Shown here: one piece after another, positions 6,328 to 15,599 of the stretch
Position numbering within the stretch: the stretch's first letter is position 1
Layout of the letters: each line of letters begins with the position of its first letter
Origin: an uncultured Eubacteriales bacterium
Lineage (GTDB): Bacteria; Bacillota; Clostridia; Oscillospirales; CAG-272
Assembly: GCA_902462015.1 (NCBI GenBank)
Contig: CABPZV010000016.1
Location: 1-22,828, forward strand
Length of the DNA stretch: 22,828 nucleotides
Reading direction: 5' to 3'
Made by a program: the position numbers and the translations under genes
Notes under the pieces: generated by a model
What the model was told of the DNA's origin: nothing
The model's input: the letters and a program-made list of their open reading frames with translations, nothing else
Databases searched by the model: none

Positions 6328-9111
6328 CTAATTTTGTCCGGAAATTTCATAGATTAGCCTACAAATTTGAGAAATAGCATCTTCAAGTGCCTTTGGATCA
6401 TGAGGAATAAAATGCATTCCGGAAAGCTGTCCGAGCGTAATCGAACACTTTTCTCTGTCCTCACTGGCCGCAATATTTGCAAACGCCGGAACTTTGTCAA
6501 AGAGAATTTTCATTGCACGGGCGTCATGAGAAATTACATCAAGCGGAGTATCACTGTCATATAATCTGAGGTAATCTGTATCAGGCGTATAAACAAAATG
6601 GTATCTGCCGCTTTTCAGAACTTCCGTTTCGCCGCCCCGGCCGGGAAGATGAAGCTCCGCCGTGCACCCGAACGGAATTTCCACATCCACGCTCAGAATT
6701 CCGTCATCATAAATTCTCCATCCGCAAAAATAGCGCCCGTTCGGAGAATTGTACTCAAAGGAAATAAAACCAAGCCTTATATCCGGTTCAGGAGCTATAA
6801 TCGCCTTAGAAAAGCCCGGCTCAGCCGGACGAATGCCGGCCGCATAAGCAAAGAGAAATTCCGAGACAGATCCGTATGCGTAATGATTAAGCGAATTCAT
6901 TCCGGTTCCGCTGATTTTTCCGTCAGGCAAAAGTGAATTCCAGCGCTCCCAAACTGTAGTCGCTCCAAGATTTACACAGTACAGCCAAGACGGGTATTCC
7001 TCGGACAATAGAAAATCATACGCACGCTTCAATAGTCCTTTTGAAGCAAGCACCGAACAGATAACAGGCGCCCCGACAAAACCGCCTTTAATTCTATAGC
7101 TATCACGCCGAAGACGTTCTTTCAGCTGACTTATCAACGTGTCTTTATCAATGTAAATGCCAAATCTCAGTGCAGTGATAATTGCCGTCTGAGTATCTAT
7201 GGCAAGTCTGCCGGACGGAGTAAAATATTCACGAAAAACTGCACTTTTTATTCTTTCTTTAAGCTCGCTGTAAAAAAAACTGTCTTCCCTCTTATTTAAT
7301 AGATTTGCTGTCTCAGCTACAATACTGGTCGAGTGGTAATAATATACAGAAGCAATAAAATAATCATCCGTACCTCCTTTCATAGAAGTAGGAGTAATTC
7401 CATCCTGAGCAAGCCAGTCCCCAAAATGAAAGCCTGTATCGTACAAATATGAGTTGTTACCCTTTTTGTCTTCATTTCTGATATAGTCGACCCAGTCTTT
7501 CATGAGAGCGTAATTTTTTTTCAAAAAACGAAGATCTCCGTACTGACGGTAAAGCGTCTGAGGAATCAGTACCGCTGCATCTCCCCATACGCTGCAGACT
7601 CCTGACGAATGTTCAAAGTCAGGCAGATAGTTCGGAACTCCGCCTCCCAGAAATTTCTGTGATATTCGCAGTTCATGCAAAAATTTGGTGTAAAAAGCCC
7701 GGGTATCCATAAAATAACAGGCTGACGGAGCAAATATCTGCGCATCTCCCGTCCAGCCAAGCCGTTCGTCACGCTGCGGACAGTCCGTCGGCATATCTAT
7801 AAAATTTGATCTCATTCCCCAAAGGCAGTTGCGAAACAGCCTGTTTATCTTTCCATTCCCGGTTTCAAGTTTTGCGGTCTGCTCCATTTCTGAGTAAACA
7901 ACACAGCCCGTAAAGTCCTCCGGATCAGGAGTTTTCCAGCCGACCAACTTGACATAACGAAACCCGAAATAGGTAAAATGCGCTCTTACCGTCTCTCTTC
8001 TTCCATCTGAAATATAAACGTATTTTGACTTGGCAGTCCGGTAATTATCATTGTAAAAGCACCCATCCTGAAGAACCTCTCCAAATTCGAGTTCGACACG
8101 AGTTCCGGGACTAAAATCGGCTTTGAATTCAATATAACCTGCAAAATTCTGTCCCATATCAATTACAGTCTCATTTTTAGGCGTGACAATGACGGCTGCG
8201 GGCTTTAAAGTATCCATTACACGGATTTCCGGACTGAGTCTATCCGAAAAATTTTCTTCTCCAAAAATATTCCCGTCAGCAACAGACAAAACACGTACAG
8301 ACTTTTCTGTATTCTCATCGTTTCCCCAGAGCTGACGGTTAAGAATTTCTCCGTCATAAATTCCGGAATCTTCAATATCGGATCCGCGGTAAATCCAGTC
8401 TTTTCCGCTGTGTATAATATCCGTTTTACCGTTTTCATATTCAATTCTAAGTTCTGCTGTAACCGCCATGCAGGGAGAAAATATTTTTTCGGAGAGCCTG
8501 GGGCCAAAGCGTCCGACACACCAGCCCTTGCCGACATATATTTCAATAATATTCTCTCCCTGCAATATATTAAGAGGATATGTGTATATCTGAAGAAAGG
8601 TGCTGTAATCGGTATATCCCGGAGCAAGCAGCTCCGATCCGACTTTTTCTCCATTTAAATACAGCTCGTAAACTCCTGCTGCAGATACATATGCCCTTGC
8701 CTTTTTAACAATATCCGCCGCTGTGAAGCGTTTTATAAAAACAGGATGAAACGTATCGTTTTTTTCCGCGGCAATCCATCTGCCGGCAAACGGCTCGGTC
8801 ATTTTCCCGGTCTCAAAAAAAGCTGTGCCGCTTACCGCCGTTATATTTCTATCTGACCTTACTGTTACACGCAGATAATACCTTGTGCGCGGACTAAGTT
8901 TAATCTCAAGTTCTGTTCCGGAACATCGCAGATCTGCTCCGGATTTTGTAAAAATAATATCCGAAAAATTCTCATCCAGCGAAACATCAATTTCTGCAAA
9001 CTCCTGATATCCCCAGGCACACCCGGCAACGCGCCATGACACCACCGGACTTTCTAAAGCGTATCCGATTGGATTTGTTATGCCGTTTATTTTCACATTC
9101 TCAATTCTCAT
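6328..9111 (-). CDS. GH78 alpha-L-rhamnosidase
   Basis: A 927-residue inverting glycosidase that removes terminal alpha-L-rhamnose from plant glycosides, pectin fragments or bacterial polysaccharides. Domains in order: an N-terminal Fn3-like strand region; the Bac_rhamnosid_N beta-sandwich with YLNGEKVGSELLAPGYTDY; a second beta domain with IDMGQNFAGYIEF; an (alpha/alpha)6 catalytic barrel with DMPTDCPQRDERLGWTGD (D439-D456, holding the expected general acid E449); TTVWERWNS (E722, candidate base) and NSLNHYAYGSVSEFLF; then a C-terminal beta-sandwich. A tail of about 75 residues follows, ending CRLIYEISGQN. No signal peptide is visible, so it acts on imported substrate. It lies 26 nt behind the esterase gene, consistent with removal of acyl groups before rhamnose. 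The exact glycoside is unknown. Confidence 0.95.
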   Translation of the reverse strand: MRIENVKINGITNPIGYALESPVVSWRVAGCAWGYQEFAEIDVSLDENFSDIIFTKSGADLRCSGTELEIKLSPRTRYYLRVTVRSDRNITAVSGTAFFETGKMTEPFAGRWIAAEKNDTFHPVFIKRFTAADIVKKARAYVSAAGVYELYLNGEKVGSELLAPGYTDYSTFLQIYTYPLNILQGENIIEIYVGKGWCVGRFGPRLSEKIFSPCMAVTAELRIEYENGKTDIIHSGKDWIYRGSDIEDSGIYDGEILNRQLWGNDENTEKSVRVLSVADGNIFGEENFSDRLSPEIRVMDTLKPAAVIVTPKNETVIDMGQNFAGYIEFKADFSPGTRVELEFGEVLQDGCFYNDNYRTAKSKYVYISDGRRETVRAHFTYFGFRYVKLVGWKTPDPEDFTGCVVYSEMEQTAKLETGNGKINRLFRNCLWGMRSNFIDMPTDCPQRDERLGWTGDAQIFAPSACYFMDTRAFYTKFLHELRISQKFLGGGVPNYLPDFEHSSGVCSVWGDAAVLIPQTLYRQYGDLRFLKKNYALMKDWVDYIRNEDKKGNNSYLYDTGFHFGDWLAQDGITPTSMKGGTDDYFIASVYYYHSTSIVAETANLLNKREDSFFYSELKERIKSAVFREYFTPSGRLAIDTQTAIITALRFGIYIDKDTLISQLKERLRRDSYRIKGGFVGAPVICSVLASKGLLKRAYDFLLSEEYPSWLYCVNLGATTVWERWNSLLPDGKISGTGMNSLNHYAYGSVSEFLFAYAAGIRPAEPGFSKAIIAPEPDIRLGFISFEYNSPNGRYFCGWRIYDDGILSVDVEIPFGCTAELHLPGRGGETEVLKSGRYHFVYTPDTDYLRLYDSDTPLDVISHDARAMKILFDKVPAFANIAASEDREKCSITLGQLSGMHFIPHDPKALEDAISQICRLIYEISGQN

Positions 9112-9137
9112 ATACAGTTTGTTCCTGAATCAATATA

Positions 9138-10148
9138 TTAATCTCTTTCTCCGGGACAATAAAAAACCTTTTTAAGCCATATGGCAAACAAATCAGTCCA
9201 ACATTCCGTACCTTTATAATCCCCCGGAGGCGCCCATCTGCTGTACTCCCTGTCTCTTGCGCTGCCGTATCCATGTCCGCCCTCCAAAAAAGAATGCATT
9301 TCAAAGGGAATCTTCAGCTCATGGCACTTTGAAGCGTAGGCAATCTGATTTTCTTGGCTGACCACAGAATCGTCAATAGAACTGACAAGAAAAGCAGGCG
9401 GAGAATTACTTGTCATGTGATTCGTAACCGTATACTTTTCAATATATTTTTTCCTGTCGCCTGTTAAAAAACCGTCTCCAAACATGGGAATTAAAAGATC
9501 TGCAGCATCCGTAAAAATCAGCTTTGCATATACAAGAAGCAGAGCGTTTGCGCATGAACTTTCTCTGTCTGTTTCATCAGGTGTATAATTTGGAAGTTCC
9601 ACGATTTCTGAACATGTGTTTGCTGCATAAGCGGCAAGATGTCCCCCTGCGGAAAATCCGCCGAGACAGATTTTATCTTTGGCAAACCCATATTCATCCG
9701 AATGCGCACGCAGATAACGGACCGCCCGGCGGCAATCGGTGAGCATCGCAGGAAAGCGATATGGGCTGACACGGTAATTCAGTGTAAAGGCGGTAATACC
9801 GTATCTGTTAAGCAATCTCGCTACAGGAGCTGATTCCTCCTCTGTCGAAACATCGATATATGCACCCCCGGCGCATAGCAGAACACATATTTTACTATTT
9901 TTAACAACATAAGGCACAAGATACGGCACATCATCAAACTTGTCGCTTACTCTGCCGCTTATAATTGTATTATACCATACCGCCGTGTCAAAATTTTCAG
10001 CAGAATCCAATCTTCGATTATCCGGATTAAAAACCGCCGCCATCGCAGAAGACGGACTAATATCCGAATTTATGGCAAGATAGTCTTTTTTTGACCGTCC
10101 TGAATTGAAAGGGATACTTTCTCCCCAGATTTTGATTTTATTCATCAC
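9138..10148 (-). CDS. alpha/beta-hydrolase carbohydrate esterase (BD-FAE/alpha-beta hydrolase-3 type)
   Basis: A 336-residue serine esterase. The oxyanion-hole segment CAGGAYIDVS replaces the commoner HGGG; the nucleophile elbow is GGFSAGGH (S166); the acid is in SSIDDSVV (D259 or D260) and the base in EGGHGYG (H292). The fold matches acetyl-xylan or feruloyl esterase-like proteins that deacylate oligosaccharides. There is no signal peptide, so it acts in the cytoplasm. The GTG at 10148 overlaps the permease stop by 4 nt; the adjacent ATG at 10145 is an equally good start, and GGAGG upstream serves either. It is followed closely by the GH78 gene, which suggests that the imported rhamnoside is acylated. 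Substrate is inferred from context. Confidence 0.85.
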   Translation of the reverse strand: MMNKIKIWGESIPFNSGRSKKDYLAINSDISPSSAMAAVFNPDNRRLDSAENFDTAVWYNTIISGRVSDKFDDVPYLVPYVVKNSKICVLLCAGGAYIDVSTEEESAPVARLLNRYGITAFTLNYRVSPYRFPAMLTDCRRAVRYLRAHSDEYGFAKDKICLGGFSAGGHLAAYAANTCSEIVELPNYTPDETDRESSCANALLLVYAKLIFTDAADLLIPMFGDGFLTGDRKKYIEKYTVTNHMTSNSPPAFLVSSIDDSVVSQENQIAYASKCHELKIPFEMHSFLEGGHGYGSARDREYSRWAPPGDYKGTECWTDLFAIWLKKVFYCPGERD

Positions 10149-11203
10149 TGCCGTTCCTCCGTCACAACACTTCTCCGCGAAGATATACCGCCTATCTTTG
10201 TTCTTACGGCTCCCTCGTTCGTCTGATAAATCATAAAAATTACAAGTATTGAAGCGTTTATAAGAGGAATTACATAATTGTTCCAGTTCTGCGCAATCTG
10301 TATCTGACCAAGCCCTATCTGAATAAATGAATAGGAAATGACACCGATAAGTATTCCGATTTGCTTGTTAGTATACTTCATAAGAAACGTACCGAAAAAC
10401 AGCGGACAAAAACATTCAAACATAATAGATACAGTACCGAAATTAATTGACGGCTGAACTGCGTTTGCATATGAATAATTGACTATACCTGCTGCACCGA
10501 GAAGAAGACCGGCCACAATATAGCACCCTACTGCATTTTTAACTTCATTTATCCCTGTACTGACCGAAATTTTCTGACCTGTCTGCAGCGCGCGGTAGTC
10601 ATATCCAAACTTTGTAAAGTGAAAGACAGCCACCATAAAAATTACTGATGCAACAGTAATAATAATCATAGTCGTAATATCGTCACTTATTCTGCAAATT
10701 TCAGGAGTAACCGTCTTTTTAAGCTGCAAAGTTTCAACATTACCGTTGTACGCATAACTGCGCACAATCCAATATGCAACAGCTTCATAAATTAGAGTCA
10801 TGCCGAGAGAAACAATCATCATCGGAAGACGCAATAGTATATATACAAGCCCTGAAAGAACACTTAAAATCATTCCTGTAAGCATCGATGCAAGTATTGT
10901 CAAAACTACATTGTCGCCGGTTTCAATCCCCACAATAAAACCAATTACCGTAGACAAAACAATAATAGCTCCAACGTCAAATCCCATTCTTCCTGTATGG
11001 AGGTTAATTGACACGGCAAAACAGAGCAGCGAAAAATAACATATATTTTTAAAAAAGCTGCTTATGTTTCCGGATATCCCTCCAACAAACAAATTTGCCC
11101 CCATCGAGTTGCACAGAATGAACATAAGAAAAAAGCATATCAGGGGAAGCGCCGCGCAGCCGAGGATTTTTCTAACAGTTTTGATTCCATTTGAACTATT
11201 CAT
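10145..11203 (-). CDS. CUT2-family sugar ABC transporter permease 2 (RbsC-like)
   Basis: A 352-residue polytopic membrane protein of the BPD_transp_2/RbsC family, with a run of hydrophobic segments starting at LGCAALPLICFFLMFIL, a long cytoplasmic-type loop around FGYDYRALQTGQKISVSTG that contacts the ATPase in this family, and hydrophobic helices to the C-terminus. It is only distantly similar to permease 1 encoded at 12833-13882, so the pore may be a heterodimer. The best SD is weak (AAAGG about 14 nt before the ATG), and a 15-codon ORF with CGGAG upstream ends across this start. It lies 154 nt after the binding-protein gene, with a strong hairpin in between, and overlaps the esterase gene. 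Confidence 0.9.
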   Translation of the reverse strand: MNSSNGIKTVRKILGCAALPLICFFLMFILCNSMGANLFVGGISGNISSFFKNICYFSLLCFAVSINLHTGRMGFDVGAIIVLSTVIGFIVGIETGDNVVLTILASMLTGMILSVLSGLVYILLRLPMMIVSLGMTLIYEAVAYWIVRSYAYNGNVETLQLKKTVTPEICRISDDITTMIIITVASVIFMVAVFHFTKFGYDYRALQTGQKISVSTGINEVKNAVGCYIVAGLLLGAAGIVNYSYANAVQPSINFGTVSIMFECFCPLFFGTFLMKYTNKQIGILIGVISYSFIQIGLGQIQIAQNWNNYVIPLINASILVIFMIYQTNEGAVRTKIGGISSRRSVVTEERQ

Positions 11204-11283
11204 TTATTAACATCACGCCTTTCCCGCTCGCATCAAACAGCATTAAGCTCCGGAAAAACAGACAGAAAATTAGCATAAGGTTA

Positions 11284-11308
11284 TTACATGCCGCGTCGCG
11301 GCATGTAA
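11284..11308 (-). other. intercistronic hairpin after the binding-protein gene
   Basis: TTACATGCCGC and GCGGCATGTAA form a perfect 11-bp stem with a 3-nt loop; AAGGT and ACCTT just outside add a second helix across a small internal loop. No T-tract follows. In binding-protein operons such structures usually protect the upstream message and let less transcript proceed, raising binding protein over permease; that role is inferred here. Confidence 0.6.
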
Positions 11309-11357
11309 ACCACCTTATAATATATGCTGTTCTCCAGACCCTCTCTAATCAGATTTT

Positions 11358-12731
11358 TCAGCCCTTTGTCTCAGAATCCGACTCAAAATGAAAAACTTTA
11401 TTTCCGCTCTCCTTGTAGGCGTTTGTTATAGCCTTAGTTGCCTGATAGAGTCCACCCTCGCCGAGAGTACAGTCAAGAGCGCATATCTTGGCGAATTCGC
11501 TGTCTGTCAGTTTCTCGGCGCCGCTTTCATTTTTGCCAAGCTCCGTTTCAAGAATATAAGCAGATAAAAACTCAGAACTAAAGAAATATCCTCCATTTTC
11601 GTTTTCAACCGTATCAAGTGTATCGTAGTCGGAGGCACTGGTAATCTGTAGGCTCTGCTGTTCTACCGAGATAGGTTTGCCGTCGATCCTTACAGCTTCC
11701 CCCTTATATATTGATTTAAGAAGCATCGCAAAGGCAGGTCCTATATAAGAATTATACTTCGCAATATCAAATATGAGTTTTCCGTCCTCAAACATAGTCT
11801 TAAAGGTCGCACCCAATGAGTCATTTCCGACATATACACACTTTGTTCCATCAGGCGCAAACGAAGAAACCTTATCCGCAGAACCTGCGCAGAATACAGC
11901 CTCCACTCCTGCGGCAGAGGAAAGCTGTACTACTGTTGCGACAGCCGCAGTATCTCCCTGCAAAAAACTGTAACCTCCTGCCTGCGCAAGAATTGAATAT
12001 TTATCGCTCTTGAATGATGAAAGATTTACACCAAGATCCTTTTCAATCTGAAGGGCAATTTCCTTCCAGTTTTCACGTTTGCATTCGATTCCACCATATG
12101 CTACGGTAGGATCATCATCGTGCATGGCTATAAAGAAGCCTGCAATACGAAGCGCGTGCATGGGCTGTCCGTAGGCTGCCGATCCGGTAAATACCGAATA
12201 CTGAGTATAACCCTGACTTACAGCAGCTTTTCCCATCTGATAACCTGAAAGAACTTCGCCGTAATTAGAAGGTCCGGTAGCTCCGACATAGTAAGAATAA
12301 TCGCTGTAATCTTTTATAATTACGTTTTCATCCTTAACAAGTGCATTTTCAGAATCCTCAAAATCAGGGTGCGCAGCTCCGATAACGCTAAACATTTTAT
12401 AGGTTTCACAGTTTTTGATGATGTTCGTAGGGTTATAGCTTGTCATAACTATAAGTCCGTTATATCCGAGAGACGCATAATTCTGAACTGCAGCCAGCTC
12501 CTCGTCAGCACTGTTCAGCTCGGTCGAAAAGTCAATCTCAACACCCATCTCCGCGCTAAGAGATTTAAGATACCCTGCCCAGGCAAGAGCCTCTTCACTC
12601 GATGTGTCTCCGCGCAACACTCCGATTTTAGCCGTTACATGTTTCCCTCTGTTTCCGCATGATGTCATAGAAATAACAGAAGTTATAAATAACACAGATG
12701 CAAGAACAGCAGATAATATTTTCTTTTTCAT
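11358..12731 (-). CDS. sugar-binding lipoprotein of the ABC transporter
   Basis: A 457-residue extracytoplasmic solute receptor. The lipoprotein signal is clear: MKKK, a hydrophobic stretch (residues 5-21), and the lipobox MTSC with Cys25 as the lipidated residue. The mature part begins with AKIGVLRGD and contains YNGLIVMTSYNP, FIAMHDDDPTVAYGG and VEAVFCAGSADKVS, typical of the type I periplasmic-binding fold (Peripla_BP_4). Most CUT2 receptors have 310-360 residues, so this one is about 100 longer; the extra length is at least partly C-terminal, after ITSASDYDT. AAAGGAG lies 11 nt before the ATG. It is flanked by the two permease genes, which identifies its partner. The ligand cannot be read; the neighbouring GH78 suggests a rhamnose-containing saccharide. 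Confidence 0.88.
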   Translation of the reverse strand: MKKKILSAVLASVLFITSVISMTSCGNRGKHVTAKIGVLRGDTSSEEALAWAGYLKSLSAEMGVEIDFSTELNSADEELAAVQNYASLGYNGLIVMTSYNPTNIIKNCETYKMFSVIGAAHPDFEDSENALVKDENVIIKDYSDYSYYVGATGPSNYGEVLSGYQMGKAAVSQGYTQYSVFTGSAAYGQPMHALRIAGFFIAMHDDDPTVAYGGIECKRENWKEIALQIEKDLGVNLSSFKSDKYSILAQAGGYSFLQGDTAAVATVVQLSSAAGVEAVFCAGSADKVSSFAPDGTKCVYVGNDSLGATFKTMFEDGKLIFDIAKYNSYIGPAFAMLLKSIYKGEAVRIDGKPISVEQQSLQITSASDYDTLDTVENENGGYFFSSEFLSAYILETELGKNESGAEKLTDSEFAKICALDCTLGEGGLYQATKAITNAYKESGNKVFHFESDSETKG

Positions 12732-12774
12732 AACTATTACTACTCCTTTTGTTTGTACTTAGAGTTTTGTCCAT

Positions 12775-12791
12775 CTTCAGCAATGCTGAAA
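12775..12791 (-). other. inverted repeat CTTCAGC-aat-GCTGAA before the binding-protein gene
   Basis: TTCAGC (12776-12781) and GCTGAA (12785-12790) around a 3-nt loop in the permease 1-binding protein gap. Almost the same arms occur at 15600-15616 in front of the ATPase gene. It could be a small RNA hairpin or a binding site shared by two points of the operon. Confidence 0.35.
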
Positions 12792-12832
12792 TACTGTTTT
12801 TCTGAACAGCAAGAACAAAACAATTCAATTTT

Positions 12833-13882
12833 TTATCTTGGCAGCAGCCTCGGTCTGGTAGCCATTCCAAGAAGAAATGCTACAATTAAGAAAAGTACAG
12901 CCTTAACTATCATTGAAATATAGTCAGAACTTGAACCTATTCCCGCGTACATAAGCACATTGTACATGAATTCATCAAGAAAGGCCATTGTGCACCCTCC
13001 TATAAAGGCGGCGAATGCCTTTGCTTTTGGTCCTCCGGAAAGAGCCATACCGCCGAAAACAATAGCAATTAGCATATTCATTCCTACAGATGAACCTGTA
13101 GACGTAGTTACCGACTCTGTTGGCAACGTTGCGCAAAACGCTGCAAGACCGATCCCTACTCCGGCCATTGTAAAGGAGATAAATGCAAGTCTGACAGAAG
13201 ATATTCCTGAGAGTTTAGCACAGACCGGATTTCCTCCGAGAAATTTCTGCTCTCTTCCTATCTTAGTAAAATAGAAGATAAAACAGCAGATAAGAACATA
13301 AACTCCAAGCAGAATAAACCGGAACCAAACAGTGTCAAGAATATTTGTAAAGATTTCCCTGTCAGGATTTGACGGATTTGAAAATTTCAGATATACAGTA
13401 TTTTTTCCTACAATAAAGCTTGAAATTGTTGAAAGCACCGTCATCATTGCAACCGTCATTATAAATACTGGCAGATTAAATACCGATGCAAGAAGATAAT
13501 TGACAAGAGATATGGCTGTCGCCAACGCAACGCAAACCGATATCATCAATATTAGGCTTCCTGTATTTGTATACACCAAAGAACCGACAATTGCACACAG
13601 AAGCATATTGGCTCCGAGAGAAAGGTCAAAAGAGCCAATCGCGAATATAAAAGATGCTCCGGTCGCTACAAATGCGACAAGAATTATATTGTTGACAATG
13701 ACCTCAAGTTGAATTGAAAATCTATACCCTGTAACAGCAAGAGAAATAAAATAAAGCGCAATAATCGCTGCAAGCCCTATCAGTGGTATATAACCGACAA
13801 ACTTTGAAAAGAACAACGCTCTTTTCCTCTTCTTATCGGATTCAAGCTCATCATATAATGTAGGATTTATCTGATGTTCCAT
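12833..13882 (-). CDS. CUT2-family sugar ABC transporter permease 1 (RbsC-like)
   Basis: A 349-residue polytopic membrane protein of the RbsC family. Visible parts are a charged N-terminus (LYDELESDKKRKR), hydrophobic helices from YIPLIGLAAIIALYF, the ATPase-contacting loop around REQKFLGGNPVCAKLSGI, and the family hallmark GGMALSGGPKAKAFAAFIGG before the last helices. The start at 13882 is preferred because GGTGA lies 5 nt upstream; an in-frame ATG at 13894 would add four residues but has its SD-like GGG almost touching it. Lying 76 nt after the ATPase gene and 101 nt before the binding-protein gene, it completes the transporter with permease 2. Confidence 0.9.
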   Translation of the reverse strand: MEHQINPTLYDELESDKKRKRALFFSKFVGYIPLIGLAAIIALYFISLAVTGYRFSIQLEVIVNNIILVAFVATGASFIFAIGSFDLSLGANMLLCAIVGSLVYTNTGSLILMISVCVALATAISLVNYLLASVFNLPVFIMTVAMMTVLSTISSFIVGKNTVYLKFSNPSNPDREIFTNILDTVWFRFILLGVYVLICCFIFYFTKIGREQKFLGGNPVCAKLSGISSVRLAFISFTMAGVGIGLAAFCATLPTESVTTSTGSSVGMNMLIAIVFGGMALSGGPKAKAFAAFIGGCTMAFLDEFMYNVLMYAGIGSSSDYISMIVKAVLFLIVAFLLGMATRPRLLPR

Positions 13883-13958
13883 TTTAATCACCATACCCTT
13901 CTTGAAGTAAAGGATGCAGCCAGAGTATGATTTTTCTCTAATATCACAGCCATTCCCC

Positions 13959-15536
13959 CTATATCATATATTTAATAATTTCATTTTCGTCATAACCGTC
14001 TCCGCGCGTAAATTCCTTTTTAATGCGGCCATCCTTCATAATAAGCAGCCGGTCACACATTCCCATCAATTCAGTCATTTCCTCCGAAATCATTACGATG
14101 GTTTTTCCGTCAAGCTTCATTTTATAGAGAAGCTGATACATAGCCTGTTTAACGCCGATATCTACGCCGCGTGTAGGACAGTCAAGAATTAAAATATCAG
14201 AGCCGCATCCAATCCATTTAGCGAAAACAACCTTTTGTTTATTTCCTCCGGATAAATCCGATACTGGCTGATCAATAGAAAAATATTTGGTGGACAATGC
14301 GTCAATATTCTTTTCAACGTAGGTTCTTTCTCTGCCTGAAAAAATCAGACCGAACTTGGTTTTAATAATATCTAATCCCGCTATAGCAACGTTATCGCGG
14401 ATTGTAGTAACCATATTTAAGGATTCAGTATCACGATCCTTTGCAACATATCCTATACCGCATCTCATTGCAAAATGCTCATCACGGACAGCTTCAAATT
14501 TCGTCGCACCTCGAATTCCTGATTCTTCTGTTCTCCGCCTGTTAACCAAAACATTTCCCATGTCCAGCTTCACTGCACCATACAAAGCTTTGCCAAGTGT
14601 ATGCATTCCACAGTGTGAAAGTCCACCAATTCCAAGAATCTCACCCTTATGAGCCGAAAGACTGCAGTCAATTATACGATCCCGGTACGTTCCGTTTTTT
14701 ATTTCAAGTACAGTCTCACTGCTGAATCCATTATTATTGTCATCCCGATAGTAACTTCCCTGAAGTTCCCGTCCAATCATTGAGGAACGTATGGCATCTT
14801 CGTCAAATTCTTCCTTAGAGAAAGTGCGGATAATTTTCCCGTCACGAAGGACTGTCAGCGCATTGCATTTCTCCATAATTTCATCAATATCATGGGAAAT
14901 GAACACAACTGCTTTATCTGCGTCGCGCATACGATTTATAAGCTCATAGATAATCTCGCGCCCGCGCTGTGAAAGCGCAGTTGTTGTTTCGTCTACAACA
15001 ATCAGCTCGGGATTCTTCATCCACACCTTAGCTATTTCAACAAGCTTTCTCTCCTGCATATCGAGCGAACCGGTAATCATTTCTGCTTTTATATGCGACG
15101 CTCCGATATCATCGAGAGCCTTCTGAGCAGCACGGTAAAGTTTCCTTCCACTTACAGGACCAACACTTCCGCCGTTCCTGCCCGAAAACATTCTGAATCT
15201 GCCAGCCTCTCCGAGAAACATATTTTCAGCCACTGTAATATCAGGAACTGTGCCGGTCTCCTGTACAATCATTCCCACGCCGCTGTTCATAGCATTAACC
15301 ATTGAATTCGGATTCCATGGCTTTCCAAGAAAGAACATCTCACCAAAGTCCGCCGGCTGTATTCCTGAATAAATAGAAGTAACAGTAGACTTTCCCGAAC
15401 CGTTTTCTCCTATAAGGCCGCGAATTTCTCCCCTTCTAACTGTTATATCAACATTTTTCAGTGCCACTGTTGGTCCAAAAGATTTGCATATTCCGCGTAC
15501 CTCCATTACAGCCTCTTTTTCGTTTTCTCCGTTCAT
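13959..15536 (-). CDS. tandem-domain sugar ABC transporter ATPase (RbsA/MglA-like)
   Basis: A 525-residue protein with two nucleotide-binding domains. Domain 1 is intact: GENGSGKST (43-51), the Q-loop IVQETGTVPD, a divergent signature LDMQERKLVEIAKV and Walker B LIVVDETTTALS. Domain 2 is degenerate: GGLSHCGMHTLGKALYG replaces Walker A, although LSGGNKQKVVFAKW is a canonical signature, and Walker B reads LILDCPTRGVD with Cys453 where the catalytic Glu normally sits. One asymmetric site is common in this family; the cysteine is seen in some clostridial homologs as I recall. It powers the two permeases encoded downstream. AGGA lies 9 nt before the ATG; MEVRGICKSFG at residue 11 is a possible later start. 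Confidence 0.93.
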   Translation of the reverse strand: MNGENEKEAVMEVRGICKSFGPTVALKNVDITVRRGEIRGLIGENGSGKSTVTSIYSGIQPADFGEMFFLGKPWNPNSMVNAMNSGVGMIVQETGTVPDITVAENMFLGEAGRFRMFSGRNGGSVGPVSGRKLYRAAQKALDDIGASHIKAEMITGSLDMQERKLVEIAKVWMKNPELIVVDETTTALSQRGREIIYELINRMRDADKAVVFISHDIDEIMEKCNALTVLRDGKIIRTFSKEEFDEDAIRSSMIGRELQGSYYRDDNNNGFSSETVLEIKNGTYRDRIIDCSLSAHKGEILGIGGLSHCGMHTLGKALYGAVKLDMGNVLVNRRRTEESGIRGATKFEAVRDEHFAMRCGIGYVAKDRDTESLNMVTTIRDNVAIAGLDIIKTKFGLIFSGRERTYVEKNIDALSTKYFSIDQPVSDLSGGNKQKVVFAKWIGCGSDILILDCPTRGVDIGVKQAMYQLLYKMKLDGKTIVMISEEMTELMGMCDRLLIMKDGRIKKEFTRGDGYDENEIIKYMI

Positions 15537-15557
15537 GCTGATCTATCCTCTCTCATG

Positions 15558-15587
15558 TTTATAACTACACATACTGTGTATACTCAA
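15558..15587 (-). promoter_or_regulatory. possible internal promoter with operator-like inverted repeat
   Basis: Reading leftwards, TTGAGT (15587-15582), an 18-nt spacer and TATAAA (15563-15558), about 22-28 nt before the ATPase start. The spacer contains the inverted repeat TACACA-TAC-TGTGTA (15566-15580), placed where a repressor would block RNA polymerase. It could let the transporter be expressed separately from the GH3 gene. Confidence 0.4.
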
Positions 15588-15599
15588 AGATATGGCCGA

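Noticed and set aside
6328..6560. C-terminal tail of the rhamnosidase as a novel fused domain
   Set aside because: Tails of this kind seem familiar from clostridial GH78 proteins, and the segment is short and helical without a distinctive motif.
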